64,000 nucleotides of DNA from Candidatus Helarchaeota archaeon. GTDB lineage: Archaea; Asgardarchaeota; Lokiarchaeia; Helarchaeales; RDOG01. A program made the position numbers and the translations under genes. Below the pieces are notes generated by a model. It was not told the origin of the DNA. It made no database searches and saw only the letters and a program-made list of their open reading frames with translations. Positions 26,611 through 35,440 of the stretch are shown piece after piece. The number at the start of each line of letters is the position of its first letter. Position 1 is the stretch's first letter. The DNA lies in NCBI GenBank assembly GCA_019058315.1, contig JAHPZH010000001.1, forward strand, positions 213,566 to 277,565, written 5' to 3'.

Positions 26611-28275
26611 GTGGGAAAAAAAAGAGGAAAAAAAATTGTATTAACTGCCAGTGAGTCAGAAATGTGTGATTGGGGTGATAATCCCTTTTATGCATTTTAT
26701 GGAGCATTCCCAGATCAATTAACTCCTAGGTTTATCTCGAAATGGTTGGTCAATTATAATCACGAAAGCTTATATAATGAAGATGGGACCGCAAAAATTG
26801 CTCCATATGGATTACGGAAGGTAGAAACTGCATTATTAAATCATGGTTTTAAGGAAGAAGATATTGTAGTAGTGTTCCCTGACAAATTGGACGATTTTAT
26901 AGGAAGTGACACAAAACTTGTCGCAATAAGCACTATGGATCCACTGGGAATGGCTTATGTGTCAATGACATATTCCACTTTTCTCGGATTTGGCTCAGTA
27001 CCTGTGAATCGAGCAGCCTTTCGTCGACTTCTTAATCAAAAATCCATAAAAAAATATAAGCCTAAAGTTTTAGTCGGAGGTTCTGGAGCATGGCAATTAA
27101 GCAAAAAAGCAAGGAAAATGCTCGGAATAGATACAATTGTTATGGGGGAAGCAGATAAGGAAATTTATAGCATTGTAGATAAAGTTATCAATAAAAATGA
27201 GCCAATTCCTGAAGTAATTAAATGTAAGCCAAATTTAGAAATAGAAGACATTTCATTGATAAAAAATGCTTCAATCCATGGTATTGTTGAGATATCTCGT
27301 GGATGTGGGAGAAATTGCCAATTTTGTGCTCCTACTATGAGAAGACGAAAAGATATTCCTTATGATAATATAATTAATGAAGTAAAGGTAAATGTAAGAG
27401 GAGGGCGAGAGTTAATCACTTTAGCAACAGAAGATTGCCTTATTTATGGAGCAAACACTCATGATGGTAAATTTCATCCAAATGTTCATGCAGTATGTGA
27501 ATTGTTTAGAAAAATAACTGCAGTTGAGGGTGTTAAATATGTACAACCAGCGCATTTATCCCTTGCGCCAGTAGTAGTGGAACCTGAAATGATTACTGAA
27601 CTTGATCATATACTACATGGATATGGAAAATTTGTTATGAGAAGAGGAAATAGATATTTCCGAACTCTCGGAGAATCTGGAATTGAAACTGGTAGTTCTA
27701 GATTAATAGCTAAATATATGCGTGGGAAACCTTTACCATTCACTCCAGAACAATTTCCTGAAATGGTTATAGAAGCTTGGGGAATTTTAAATGATAATAA
27801 CTTTATGACCCTCTCAACATTTATGATTGGTTTACCAGACGAAACTGACGAAGATGTGCTTAAAAGTATTGAACTAGTTGATGAGATGATTTATGGAAAT
27901 TATATGAGTTTCTTAGTTCCAAATGTCTTTATCAATCTACATGATTGCATTCTACGTAATAAAAGAAAAGCCGATTTCAACCATTTGACGGAACTTCAAA
28001 TGGAAATGTTTATTAATTGCTGGAAATTTAATTTGAAAAATTTTAGAAATAGATGGATGAAAGGAGAAACTGGACGAAAAGGAAGAGAAATTTTTAATCG
28101 AAGTCTTACTAAAGCTCTATTTCCTTCTTTATATTTGCTCTATTATCGTAAACACCATGATAAATTCGCAAAATATCTAAAAGACTTTTTCCTTTCAGCA
28201 AGCGGTTTCAATCCAATTAATGTTTCAAAGCAGTTTAATGTAAATCAATTGAAAGTTCCTGATAGATACATTTGA
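26611..28275 (+). CDS. B12-binding-like radical SAM protein
   Basis: A 554-residue protein of the COG1032 type. The N-terminal half (1-200) is a Rossmann-like cobalamin-binding-type region (VVVFPDKLDDF, KPKVLVGGSGA, IVMGEAD) with no DxHxxG motif, so it may bind no cobalamin. The radical SAM motif is RGCGRNCQFC (about 229-238, CxxxCxxC), followed by the usual barrel with ESGIETGSSRL. The start GTG at 26611 has GGAG at 26598-26601. Related proteins modify tRNA, lipids or cofactors; no specific substrate is visible. It follows another radical SAM gene on the same strand after about 500 bases with a small opposite-strand gene between. Confidence 0.85.
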   Translation: MGKKRGKKIVLTASESEMCDWGDNPFYAFYGAFPDQLTPRFISKWLVNYNHESLYNEDGTAKIAPYGLRKVETALLNHGFKEEDIVVVFPDKLDDFIGSDTKLVAISTMDPLGMAYVSMTYSTFLGFGSVPVNRAAFRRLLNQKSIKKYKPKVLVGGSGAWQLSKKARKMLGIDTIVMGEADKEIYSIVDKVINKNEPIPEVIKCKPNLEIEDISLIKNASIHGIVEISRGCGRNCQFCAPTMRRRKDIPYDNIINEVKVNVRGGRELITLATEDCLIYGANTHDGKFHPNVHAVCELFRKITAVEGVKYVQPAHLSLAPVVVEPEMITELDHILHGYGKFVMRRGNRYFRTLGESGIETGSSRLIAKYMRGKPLPFTPEQFPEMVIEAWGILNDNNFMTLSTFMIGLPDETDEDVLKSIELVDEMIYGNYMSFLVPNVFINLHDCILRNKRKADFNHLTELQMEMFINCWKFNLKNFRNRWMKGETGRKGREIFNRSLTKALFPSLYLLYYRKHHDKFAKYLKDFFLSASGFNPINVSKQFNVNQLKVPDRYI

Positions 28276-28449
28276 TAATCCTTTTAAGAAATAATTTCTT
28301 TTCATTTATGAAGAAAATTTTAAATGTTCAATTATTTAATTAAATAAAATTATAAAATGTTATAGATTTTAAAATTAGAGTTTAAAAAAAACCAAAATTA
28401 ACAACAAATTTCATTAAAGATTGGATTATATAAACTTAGGGTTGAGAAA

Positions 28450-29982
28450 ATGAAAATACCAGAAGGGATGAAAGAAATTTTTAAGATGTTTCCAGTCTTA
28501 AAAAACACAACTTATGTCACTCCATTCTTTGTTTCTGAAGAAGATGCAGGAACAGAAAAATCTAAAGAAAGAATAAGAAAATTCCAAGCAGATATGACCA
28601 AACGAGTGATTCAAAATACTAAAAAAAGTATTGAAGGTACAGGTAAAAAAATTCGCCACTTAAGACCTGCTACCGAAGAAGAAATAACCCATTATGAAAG
28701 TATGCATAATAACTTTCTAAATCAACTTAGATTACGTATAAGACTTAGATTATTACAATGGGGTACCCCTAAATTTAAAAGAAACTTCTTAAGAGATTTG
28801 GGTGCAACTGTAGGAGAAGGTGCTATGATTACATTTGGAAATTTAATGGAAGTAATTTTCCCGCAATTTCTTAGTATTGGAAGTGAAACAGTTTTTGGTA
28901 TGGGTTCTGTTGTTACTTGTTCTCAATTTTTCGAGGATGAACTTTATATTGGACCTGTTAAAATTGGAAAAAATGTTTTAATTGGAGCAGGAGCTGTAAT
29001 TATGCCCGGAGTTACCATAGGTGATAATTCAATTGTAACTCCTGGAGTTGTTCACTATGATGTTCCTCCACAAACTTTATGTGTTGGTTTACCTGAGGAT
29101 GTAAGAGCTCCTTTGGAAGGGAAAATAAACCTTGCAGCAGCAGATGCTAAACGTAAAGTTGTAAAAACTGGCTGGGACCTCCATGATTGGCGACAATTTA
29201 TGCCTGCATCAATAATATTAGCAAAGAATTTTCTATTGGAATTACAGAAATTACCAATGGCTCAAAGTGTAAGACAATATCTACTTCGATTAGCCGGAAT
29301 CAAAATAGGAAGAAATGTTAATATTGAAGATAATGTTGTTTTTGATGCGTGGTTTCCCGAAAATATAACAATTGAAGATGGAGCTACATTAAAGCGACAT
29401 TCTGTCGTTGCTTGCCACGAGGGAATTCCACCAGCTAAAGAGGGAGAGAAAGGGCAGTTTAGAGTCGGCGAAGTAATAATTGGGAAAAATGCGCTTGTTG
29501 AATCAGGTACGGGTATTCTTCCAGGCGTCAAAGTTGGTGATAATGCAGAAGTATTGCCTTACACTTTTATTGCGACTGATGTTAAAGAAGGTATTCAGGT
29601 TGTTGGAATTCCAAGTCGGAAAGTCGGTGAAACATTTGATATTCAGAATTTTATGATGCAACAATTTGGTTATAGTGCAACGATTTGGGATGAAATCCGA
29701 GAAGACCATAGAAGAGAAGAAATGTTAGAAGAAGAATTAAAAAAAGCAGAAGAAATGGCAAGTCAAGTTGAAAAAATTGATGAAGAAATATCAAAACCTG
29801 TGGAGATCAGCGAAGTTATAGAGACAGAAACAGTTGAAATCAAAGAATTGGCAGAACCAGAACCTTCTGCAATGAAAGAAATGAAAAGTACGGAAATAAG
29901 AAAAATAGAATTTGAAGTTGCAGTATTTAATAAGGATGACAAGGAGTTAAAAACAAAAAAAATTGAATTTGATATCGATTAA
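28450..29982 (+). CDS. Tandem left-handed beta-helix transferase-like protein
   Basis: A 510-residue protein with two hexapeptide-repeat (left-handed beta-helix) regions. The first (about 118-220) has IGKNVLIGAGAVIMPGVTIG; the second (about 280-400) has IKIGRNVNIEDNVVF and GKNALVESGTGILPGVKVG. Such helices form acyl- or acetyltransferases in trimers. Residues 415-510 are a Glu/Lys-rich coiled-coil-like tail. No acceptor can be named, and two helices in one chain is unusual. The start ATG has only a weak GGGTTGAG before it. The gene ends 6 bases from the convergent methyltransferase. Confidence 0.78.
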   Translation: MKIPEGMKEIFKMFPVLKNTTYVTPFFVSEEDAGTEKSKERIRKFQADMTKRVIQNTKKSIEGTGKKIRHLRPATEEEITHYESMHNNFLNQLRLRIRLRLLQWGTPKFKRNFLRDLGATVGEGAMITFGNLMEVIFPQFLSIGSETVFGMGSVVTCSQFFEDELYIGPVKIGKNVLIGAGAVIMPGVTIGDNSIVTPGVVHYDVPPQTLCVGLPEDVRAPLEGKINLAAADAKRKVVKTGWDLHDWRQFMPASIILAKNFLLELQKLPMAQSVRQYLLRLAGIKIGRNVNIEDNVVFDAWFPENITIEDGATLKRHSVVACHEGIPPAKEGEKGQFRVGEVIIGKNALVESGTGILPGVKVGDNAEVLPYTFIATDVKEGIQVVGIPSRKVGETFDIQNFMMQQFGYSATIWDEIREDHRREEMLEEELKKAEEMASQVEKIDEEISKPVEISEVIETETVEIKELAEPEPSAMKEMKSTEIRKIEFEVAVFNKDDKELKTKKIEFDID

Positions 29983-29988
29983 TAACAA

Positions 29989-30999
29989 TTATTTTGTTGC
30001 TTTAAAGATCCCAAATAACTCTTGATATTCTAAACTCATGTCGTTATTTTTAAACCAAGACTGAAGATTATTAAGGGTAGGGAATCCCTGCGATCCTAAT
30101 AAGCGTATAAATAAATCAATTTTATATATTCTTTTTGATATATTACTTTGCACTCCAAAAATTATCCCCCCTGGTTTCAACCAAGATTTCATATCTGCTA
30201 TTAATTTAGTCGGATCTTGAATCCAATGAATAACTTGTGAAGCGAAAATGGCATCATAATGGTTTTCGGGTGGATTTTTTTCCTTAAGGCTAAAATAATA
30301 AATTGGAAGTTCCAGAGTCTCATCCTCCTCCGCAATTTCCATCAAACCTTCAGAAACATCACAAGCTTCTATATTAAATTCGATTCCAATTTTATTTAAG
30401 TACTCGTAAAGTTGCCTTGTTCCATCTCCTGAACCACAGCCATAATCTAAAAATGTCAATGGTGGTTTCCGTTTCGTAACCCAAGTTTTTAAATTTGTTA
30501 GTTCAAATGCTTTTCGTCTTTGTAACCGATAAAATTCACCACGAAGTGCAATGTTCCATTGAATTCTTAATTCTCCTGCATCGAAATCGTCGATAGGTTT
30601 ATTTATCAAGCGATCTGAAATAGCTTTTTTAGTTGAATCTAAAAAAGTCGCAAAGGCATCTACAATTTCTGGAGATAGCTTCTTTTCTGTTTGTTCTATT
30701 ATATCTTTAGAAATCGGTTTAGATAACCATATTTTTTCCCCTAAATTTGTAATAAATTTATTATCTATTAGAATTGCAATTAATTCTTCAAAAAGTGGTT
30801 CATTAGAATACCCTTGTTCCTCTATTATTTGCTTAAAAGTTTTAGATTTCTCAGGAGAATCTAATGGCGATAATATTTTCCTAAAATGATCTGCCACTAA
30901 GGCATCCATATACATTCCTGCACTCTTGCTTAGCTTGACTAATTTTAAAAGTAATAAAGGATGTCTAAATAAAGTTGCAATTAACGACAATTTGCCCAA
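29989..30999 (-). CDS. SAM-dependent methyltransferase with N-terminal winged-helix-like domain
   Basis: A 336-residue protein. Residues 1-105 are helical and winged-helix-like, as in O-methyltransferases of the plant/polyketide type. The Rossmann domain starts near 182 with FLDYGCGSGDGT (motif I), then EACDVSEGLME (motif II-like), FASQVIHWIQDP and WLKPGGIIFG. It transfers a methyl group from SAM to an unknown acceptor. It follows the tandem longin-like gene by 11 bases on the same strand, so the two are likely one transcript. Confidence 0.85.
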   Translation of the reverse strand: MGKLSLIATLFRHPLLLLKLVKLSKSAGMYMDALVADHFRKILSPLDSPEKSKTFKQIIEEQGYSNEPLFEELIAILIDNKFITNLGEKIWLSKPISKDIIEQTEKKLSPEIVDAFATFLDSTKKAISDRLINKPIDDFDAGELRIQWNIALRGEFYRLQRRKAFELTNLKTWVTKRKPPLTFLDYGCGSGDGTRQLYEYLNKIGIEFNIEACDVSEGLMEIAEEDETLELPIYYFSLKEKNPPENHYDAIFASQVIHWIQDPTKLIADMKSWLKPGGIIFGVQSNISKRIYKIDLFIRLLGSQGFPTLNNLQSWFKNNDMSLEYQELFGIFKATK

Positions 31000-31010
31000 A
31001 ATAATACACC

Positions 31011-31916
31011 TTATTCTTTAAAATTTATAAGAACACGAACTTTAAATTTTCTTATATTTTCAATCAAATTTAAGGGATCTTCTGAAGTATTAAAAATATC
31101 TAATAATGGTTTATCAACATTTTGCATAATTAAGTCAATAATTTCTGGAGAAAACAACTTTTGTGCTGATTTTAATAATTTGGTTTCAAATAAATAAGAA
31201 TTATTTAAATTTTGGATTAAAAATGAAAAAGTTTTTGAATATCGATTGACTTTCTCTGTAGGAGCTCGGGATTCAAAAATAACTATACCCCCTTCTGATT
31301 CATTTTTAATGAAAAAATAAATCTCATTCTTTTTATCAATTCGAATTTTTCTTTCATTTCGTGTCTCTGCTTCTTTAATCAATTTTAGTGCATCGAATTT
31401 ATTGGATGTAAAATCATAAAAAGTCTTATTAGTATTCTCATAAAGCACAAATCCTAATATAAATTGGGATTTGAGTGATTTTACTGGTCCAAAACGTTTC
31501 CATTCGAATTCTTTCAATAGTAAATCTAAATTTTCATGGAACGGATCAAATAGATCTACGTCTCCATTCCAATTTTCTATATCGTATCTTTCTTCGAAAA
31601 TTTCTCCAATTTTTATAGATAATTTTTCAAATTTCTTTTCAATATCATCAGGATCAATAATTAGAGCAACTATTATTCTTTTAGTTACTGAAGTTAAAAC
31701 TTTTTTATTATGAGTGTTAAATGTGGAGAGCTCACCAATTTTCAATTCTGCAGAGAGTTGTCTCAGGGCTATAAGCATCCCACTTAATAATACTGATTTG
31801 ATATCTGTTAAATCTTCTGATAGTTTCTTTTCAAACATCATAATGCCTGATTCTCGATTTACCAGTATAATGTAATGAATCATTTTTTCATCCAATTTTT
31901 CAATATTTTTATTCAT
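31011..31916 (-). CDS. Tandem longin/roadblock-like protein
   Basis: The 301 residues contain two copies of the module seen at 7308 and 49800. The first copy (about 12-140) has strands IHYIILVNRESGIMMF, helix SVLLSGMLIALRQLSAEL, strands GELSTFNTH..KKVLTSV and a long helix ending in WNGDVDLFDPF, matching the WNGDV motif at 49800. The second copy (about 155-290) is more diverged (FILGFVLYENTNKTFYDF). It is probably a cytosolic dimer-like scaffold for GTPases or membranes. It is the first gene of a two-gene unit with a methyltransferase. Family assignment is by pattern; confidence is moderate. Confidence 0.65.
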   Translation of the reverse strand: MNKNIEKLDEKMIHYIILVNRESGIMMFEKKLSEDLTDIKSVLLSGMLIALRQLSAELKIGELSTFNTHNKKVLTSVTKRIIVALIIDPDDIEKKFEKLSIKIGEIFEERYDIENWNGDVDLFDPFHENLDLLLKEFEWKRFGPVKSLKSQFILGFVLYENTNKTFYDFTSNKFDALKLIKEAETRNERKIRIDKKNEIYFFIKNESEGGIVIFESRAPTEKVNRYSKTFSFLIQNLNNSYLFETKLLKSAQKLFSPEIIDLIMQNVDKPLLDIFNTSEDPLNLIENIRKFKVRVLINFKE

Positions 31917-32091
31917 TTTAATTTTTTGTTTATAAACATATTACTAATGAAATTAAATATTTTAATTTTAAGGCAATTCAAAAAAATCTAATTCATAATT
32001 TTAGATTTAGAGAATCTATAAGGATTTATGTTGAAGCTTATATAACCTAATTGTAAGTTTAATAAACAAAAGAAAAAAATAAACAAGCGAT

Positions 32092-32529
32092 TTATCGAAT
32101 TTCCATTACATTGTAAGCATTCTTAAATCCGAATTTTTCGTAATAAGGTATTTGTTTTTGAGTTGCGTTGATTCTAATAATTTCAGCACCCATTGACTTG
32201 AGATATTCGATACTTTTTTCTACTAATTTAGATCCTATTCCTTGACCACGATAATCTGTATCCGCTATAACTTGGCGAATATAACCCTCTGCTTTCCCAA
32301 ATGGATCAATAATCAATTCTGCATAAATCATACCAGCAATTTTGTCCGTCACACTATCTTCAGCTATCAGTAGACCATGTTTTTGAAGTCTATCAAATAA
32401 ACGCCTTTTAATACCCCAATCAAATCGCTTCTCTTGGAATTCAACACCTTGAACTTCGCATAATTGGACCATTAATCTTCTCATTTCATCAATATCGGTT
32501 TTTTCTGCAGTTCTTACTTCAATAACCAT
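32092..32529 (-). CDS. GNAT-family N-acetyltransferase
   Basis: The 145 residues fit the GNAT fold. The acetyl-CoA loop is YRGQGIGSKL (about 93-102), and YYEKFGF closes the fold. The start ATG is at 32529, opening with VRTAEKTDIDEMRRL, the usual strand 1/helix 1. It acetylates an unknown amine. It is divergent from the alpha/beta hydrolase at 32670. Confidence 0.86.
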   Translation of the reverse strand: MVIEVRTAEKTDIDEMRRLMVQLCEVQGVEFQEKRFDWGIKRRLFDRLQKHGLLIAEDSVTDKIAGMIYAELIIDPFGKAEGYIRQVIADTDYRGQGIGSKLVEKSIEYLKSMGAEIIRINATQKQIPYYEKFGFKNAYNVMEIR

Positions 32530-32669
32530 GAAATTTACGCTCCATAAAATTTCTGTTATTTTTTTTATATTATTCTAATATTTTATAAGATTTTTGTCAT
32601 CATATTTCACAATTAAAAAAATTTTTGAATGAAGATTCTTTGAATTATTTAAGAACTTTGGTGAAAGCC

Positions 32670-33542
32670 ATGTATTTTAAATCAGAAGATGGTGCAAATC
32701 TTTTCTATGAAATTCAAGGGAAAAAAAACGGTAGACCACTAATCTTTTTGCATGGCTGGGGGGTAGGATCAGTATTTTTTAGTGAACAAATCCCTCCGCT
32801 CGTTAAAGAAGGATATAAAGTTATAACTATGGATGCCAGATCACATGGAAAGAGTGATAGAGATACAAAATACATGGAATTATATAAGGATCGCATGTTA
32901 GATCTTATGTATAAAGATTTTAAGAACTTTTTATACCACTTAGACTTAAAGGAAGAGTTTACTCTTATTGGTCATTCTGCTGGAGGGGGGATAAGCATCG
33001 CTTTTAGTAGTCTAACTGAATTAAAAGAAAAAATTGCATCTATAGTAATTATCAATTCTGGTTATACGATTTCGGAACATCCATCTGTTTTACTTTTATG
33101 GGAATTAGTTCCTCTCTTCGTTAATGTATTGTATAATCCATTATTACGAACAGGATATAAATTAGTCTTACGAAATGATGCAACTATTACTGCCTTGGCA
33201 TTAGCCCTTCAACAACCTCGTGAAAAGGTTAAAAGTTGGATAAACGATCTAATAAATATCCCAAAAGAGCAAATAATATTGGAATATCAAAATTTTAAAC
33301 GTTATAATCTGAAAGAACATTTGAAAGATATTAAGTGCCCCTCTTTAATTATTGGCGGTCAACTGGATATGGTAACTCCTGTTTATATGTCAAGACAGAT
33401 GGCAAAAGATATACCAAAATCAGAGTTATTTATTTTAAGAAACGCAGGACATTTTGCTATGCTTGAACAAGCTAAGCAAGTTAACAAAAAAATTCTTGAA
33501 TTCTTACGAGTACATTATCCTGCAAATGGTATATCTATTTAG
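32670..33542 (+). CDS. Alpha/beta hydrolase
   Basis: The frame opens at a TTG at 32625, but the ATG at 32670 is preferred: it has GGTGA at 32660-32664 and begins right at the first strand (MYFKSEDGANLFY), giving 290 residues. The oxyanion motif is FLHGWG (27-32), the nucleophile is S103 in GHSAGG, the Asp is in GGQLDMVTP and the His in NAGHFAM. It is a cytosolic esterase, lipase or similar enzyme; the substrate is unknown. Its stop overlaps the opposite-strand HEAT gene by 8 bases. Confidence 0.88.
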   Translation: MYFKSEDGANLFYEIQGKKNGRPLIFLHGWGVGSVFFSEQIPPLVKEGYKVITMDARSHGKSDRDTKYMELYKDRMLDLMYKDFKNFLYHLDLKEEFTLIGHSAGGGISIAFSSLTELKEKIASIVIINSGYTISEHPSVLLLWELVPLFVNVLYNPLLRTGYKLVLRNDATITALALALQQPREKVKSWINDLINIPKEQIILEYQNFKRYNLKEHLKDIKCPSLIIGGQLDMVTPVYMSRQMAKDIPKSELFILRNAGHFAMLEQAKQVNKKILEFLRVHYPANGISI

Positions 33543-34161
33543 TTTTCTTTATTTTTCCCAGAGCTTCTTTAGCCGCATTTTTAACTCCATCATCTTGATC
33601 ATTAGTTGCGGTTTCTAGAACTTCGATATATTTTTCTATTTCCTGAGGAACTTGAGACCCAATCTCTCCCAAAGCATATGCTGAATAATATCTAACTATC
33701 CAAGACTCATCTGATTTTAATCTTTGTGCTAAGTAATCTAATGTTGATCCAGATAAAATAAGGTCTGGAGCCTTATGACCAATATCTCCCAAAGATTTAG
33801 CTGCAGATCCTCTTGCCCCTTCATGTTCATCTTTTATTAAGACTGAAACTATATTTGGGATAATGTCTTTTATTATGTGGGGGTTACTTGCACCAATTTT
33901 ACCAAATGCTTTTGTAATGGACTCTCGAACCCAACCATCTTTTTCATTAATTAAATGCATAGACATGGATTGAATAGTAGTAGAAAAAAGCTCCTCCGGG
34001 AGGGATATTTTACCTAATTCTCCTAAAATTTGAGCGGAATACGATCTGATACTCCAATCTGGATTAGATAAAGAAGCAAGTAATACTTCAATCGCTTTTT
34101 TAGTTTCACCTTCTGCTACTAATTCGATTGCCTTTCTGACTAGATTTTCTTCAGTAGGCAT
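33535..34161 (-). CDS. HEAT-repeat protein
   Basis: The 208 residues form about five HEAT/PBS-lyase-type helical pairs, with recurring motifs such as IRSYSAQILGELG, VRESITKAFGKIG, ARGSAAKSLGDIG, VRYYSAYALGEIG and VKNAAKEALGKI. Such repeats make curved protein-binding surfaces. No catalytic motif is visible. The ATG is at 34161. The gene is convergent with the hydrolase, overlapping it by 8 bases. Confidence 0.88.
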   Translation of the reverse strand: MPTEENLVRKAIELVAEGETKKAIEVLLASLSNPDWSIRSYSAQILGELGKISLPEELFSTTIQSMSMHLINEKDGWVRESITKAFGKIGASNPHIIKDIIPNIVSVLIKDEHEGARGSAAKSLGDIGHKAPDLILSGSTLDYLAQRLKSDESWIVRYYSAYALGEIGSQVPQEIEKYIEVLETATNDQDDGVKNAAKEALGKIKKTK

Positions 34162-34337
34162 TTACCCAATCCCGTCACGATTTGTCCAATAAAATATTTT
34201 CTTTATTTACATTTCTTCATTATAATTAATTACAATTAAACTAATTATCATTCTTTATTAAATTTTATTTTTATATCTTATTTTATAAAAATCAAATGGA
34301 TATCATCTAAATAAAGATTTGTAATTTTAATAACTTA

Positions 34338-34499
34338 TTATACAATTTTAATTCGTTCTTTTTGACATTTAGAACATATCCAAGTTGTATCCTCCCCCTT
34401 TGGAAGTCTTTTTACCATTTTAACCCTTCCTACTTGCTTTTTTGGAAATTCTTGTTGACAAATTTTACAAATAAACGTAGCTTTGTGTTTTTTTGGCAT
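34338..34499 (-). CDS. 53-residue zinc-ribbon protein
   Basis: A small protein that begins with an ATG at 34499 and ends with TAA at 34338-34340. It starts MPKKHKATFICKIC and ends with WICSKCQKERIKIV: two CxxC knuckles about 30 residues apart, with a basic centre (KKQVGRVKMVKR). This is a classic zinc ribbon, probably binding nucleic acid or a protein partner. The opposite strand can also be read here (a Phe/Ser-rich 68-codon frame at 34362-34568), but the Cys pairs and clean start make this strand the better call. No Shine-Dalgarno site was noted. Confidence 0.72.
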   Translation of the reverse strand: MPKKHKATFICKICQQEFPKKQVGRVKMVKRLPKGEDTTWICSKCQKERIKIV

Positions 34500-34705
34500 A
34501 TTAAGTCACTATTATTTTATTTATTCAGTATTATTTTAAAAATTCTTGTTTATAATAATTTAAATTAATTGGATTTTTTGTAATAATTCGTAATTAGTTT
34601 GTTAATTTTATAATACGAAAGATATTTATGTTGACTATTTTCTTTTTAAAATTAATGTTTTTAAATAATTATATTAATTTTTTTGGAAGATTGGACGAAT
34701 AAATT

Positions 34706-35440
34706 ATGAAAAGAAAATCAAAGAAAGCTATAAAAAGGATAATGCTTTGTTTAAGCGTATTTATGTTAACGGGATTATTTTTTAATATTGTTTTTAATAA
34801 TAATTTATCCTTTGGCTGTCATGATTTAAGTTTTCAAGGTATAGGGGGAACTTCTCTAGTTATTTTTGGAATAGGAATGAATAGTTTTTCAGATTTTTTT
34901 ACACCGACTGATCAGAGGTCTGAATTAGAACAAAATACGCGATTACGTATTTATAATTTAATCCTTGAGGATGAAGGTATTCATTTACGAGAGGTCTGTA
35001 GAAAATTAAATAAGAAAATGGGGGTAATTCAATATCATATTAATGTATTAGAAAAAGCAGGGTTAATTAATTCGTTAAAAGATGGAAGGTATAGACGCTT
35101 TTTCGTGAATAATAACCATAGTTCAGATTCCAAAAGAAATCTAATAATTTCTGTTATAAAAAGAGAGCCATCTTTCAAAATATTACAAACTCTTATTGAA
35201 AATAAAAAAGTATACCACAATGATTTGGCAACACTTTTAAAAATTAGTAGTCAAGCAATAACTTGGCACATTAAAAGACTACGAGGATATGAACTTATTG
35301 ATTATGAAAAAGAAGGAAAGCAAAAAGTCTATTATATTCGTCAAGATGTATTACCGCTTCTAAAATCGATTTTAGAGAATGCAAAGTCAGGAATTAGTGG
35401 GGGTTCCGCACCACTTACAGAAACGCCAACTGGGATCTAA
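34706..35440 (+). CDS. Membrane-anchored double winged-helix regulator
   Basis: The 244-residue protein starts with a basic segment and a hydrophobic helix (12-31), then a second hydrophobic stretch (46-62), then two winged-helix domains (about 75-135 and 140-220). The first has HLREVCRKLNKKMGVIQYHINVL as its helix-turn-helix (shown here in parts) and a wing ending in RFFVNN; the second has DLATLLKISSQAITWHIKRL and a wing ending in YYIRQD. Two membrane passes would keep the DNA-binding part inside the cell. It is likely a membrane-associated transcription factor. The gene ends in a tail-to-tail overlap of 54 bases with the zinc protein at 35387. Confidence 0.8.
   Translation: MKRKSKKAIKRIMLCLSVFMLTGLFFNIVFNNNLSFGCHDLSFQGIGGTSLVIFGIGMNSFSDFFTPTDQRSELEQNTRLRIYNLILEDEGIHLREVCRKLNKKMGVIQYHINVLEKAGLINSLKDGRYRRFFVNNNHSSDSKRNLIISVIKREPSFKILQTLIENKKVYHNDLATLLKISSQAITWHIKRLRGYELIDYEKEGKQKVYYIRQDVLPLLKSILENAKSGISGGSAPLTETPTGI

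Noticed and set aside
34362..34568. Plus-strand 68-codon frame
   Set aside because: It is Phe/Ser-rich with no motif and is the shadow of the zinc-ribbon gene on the minus strand.
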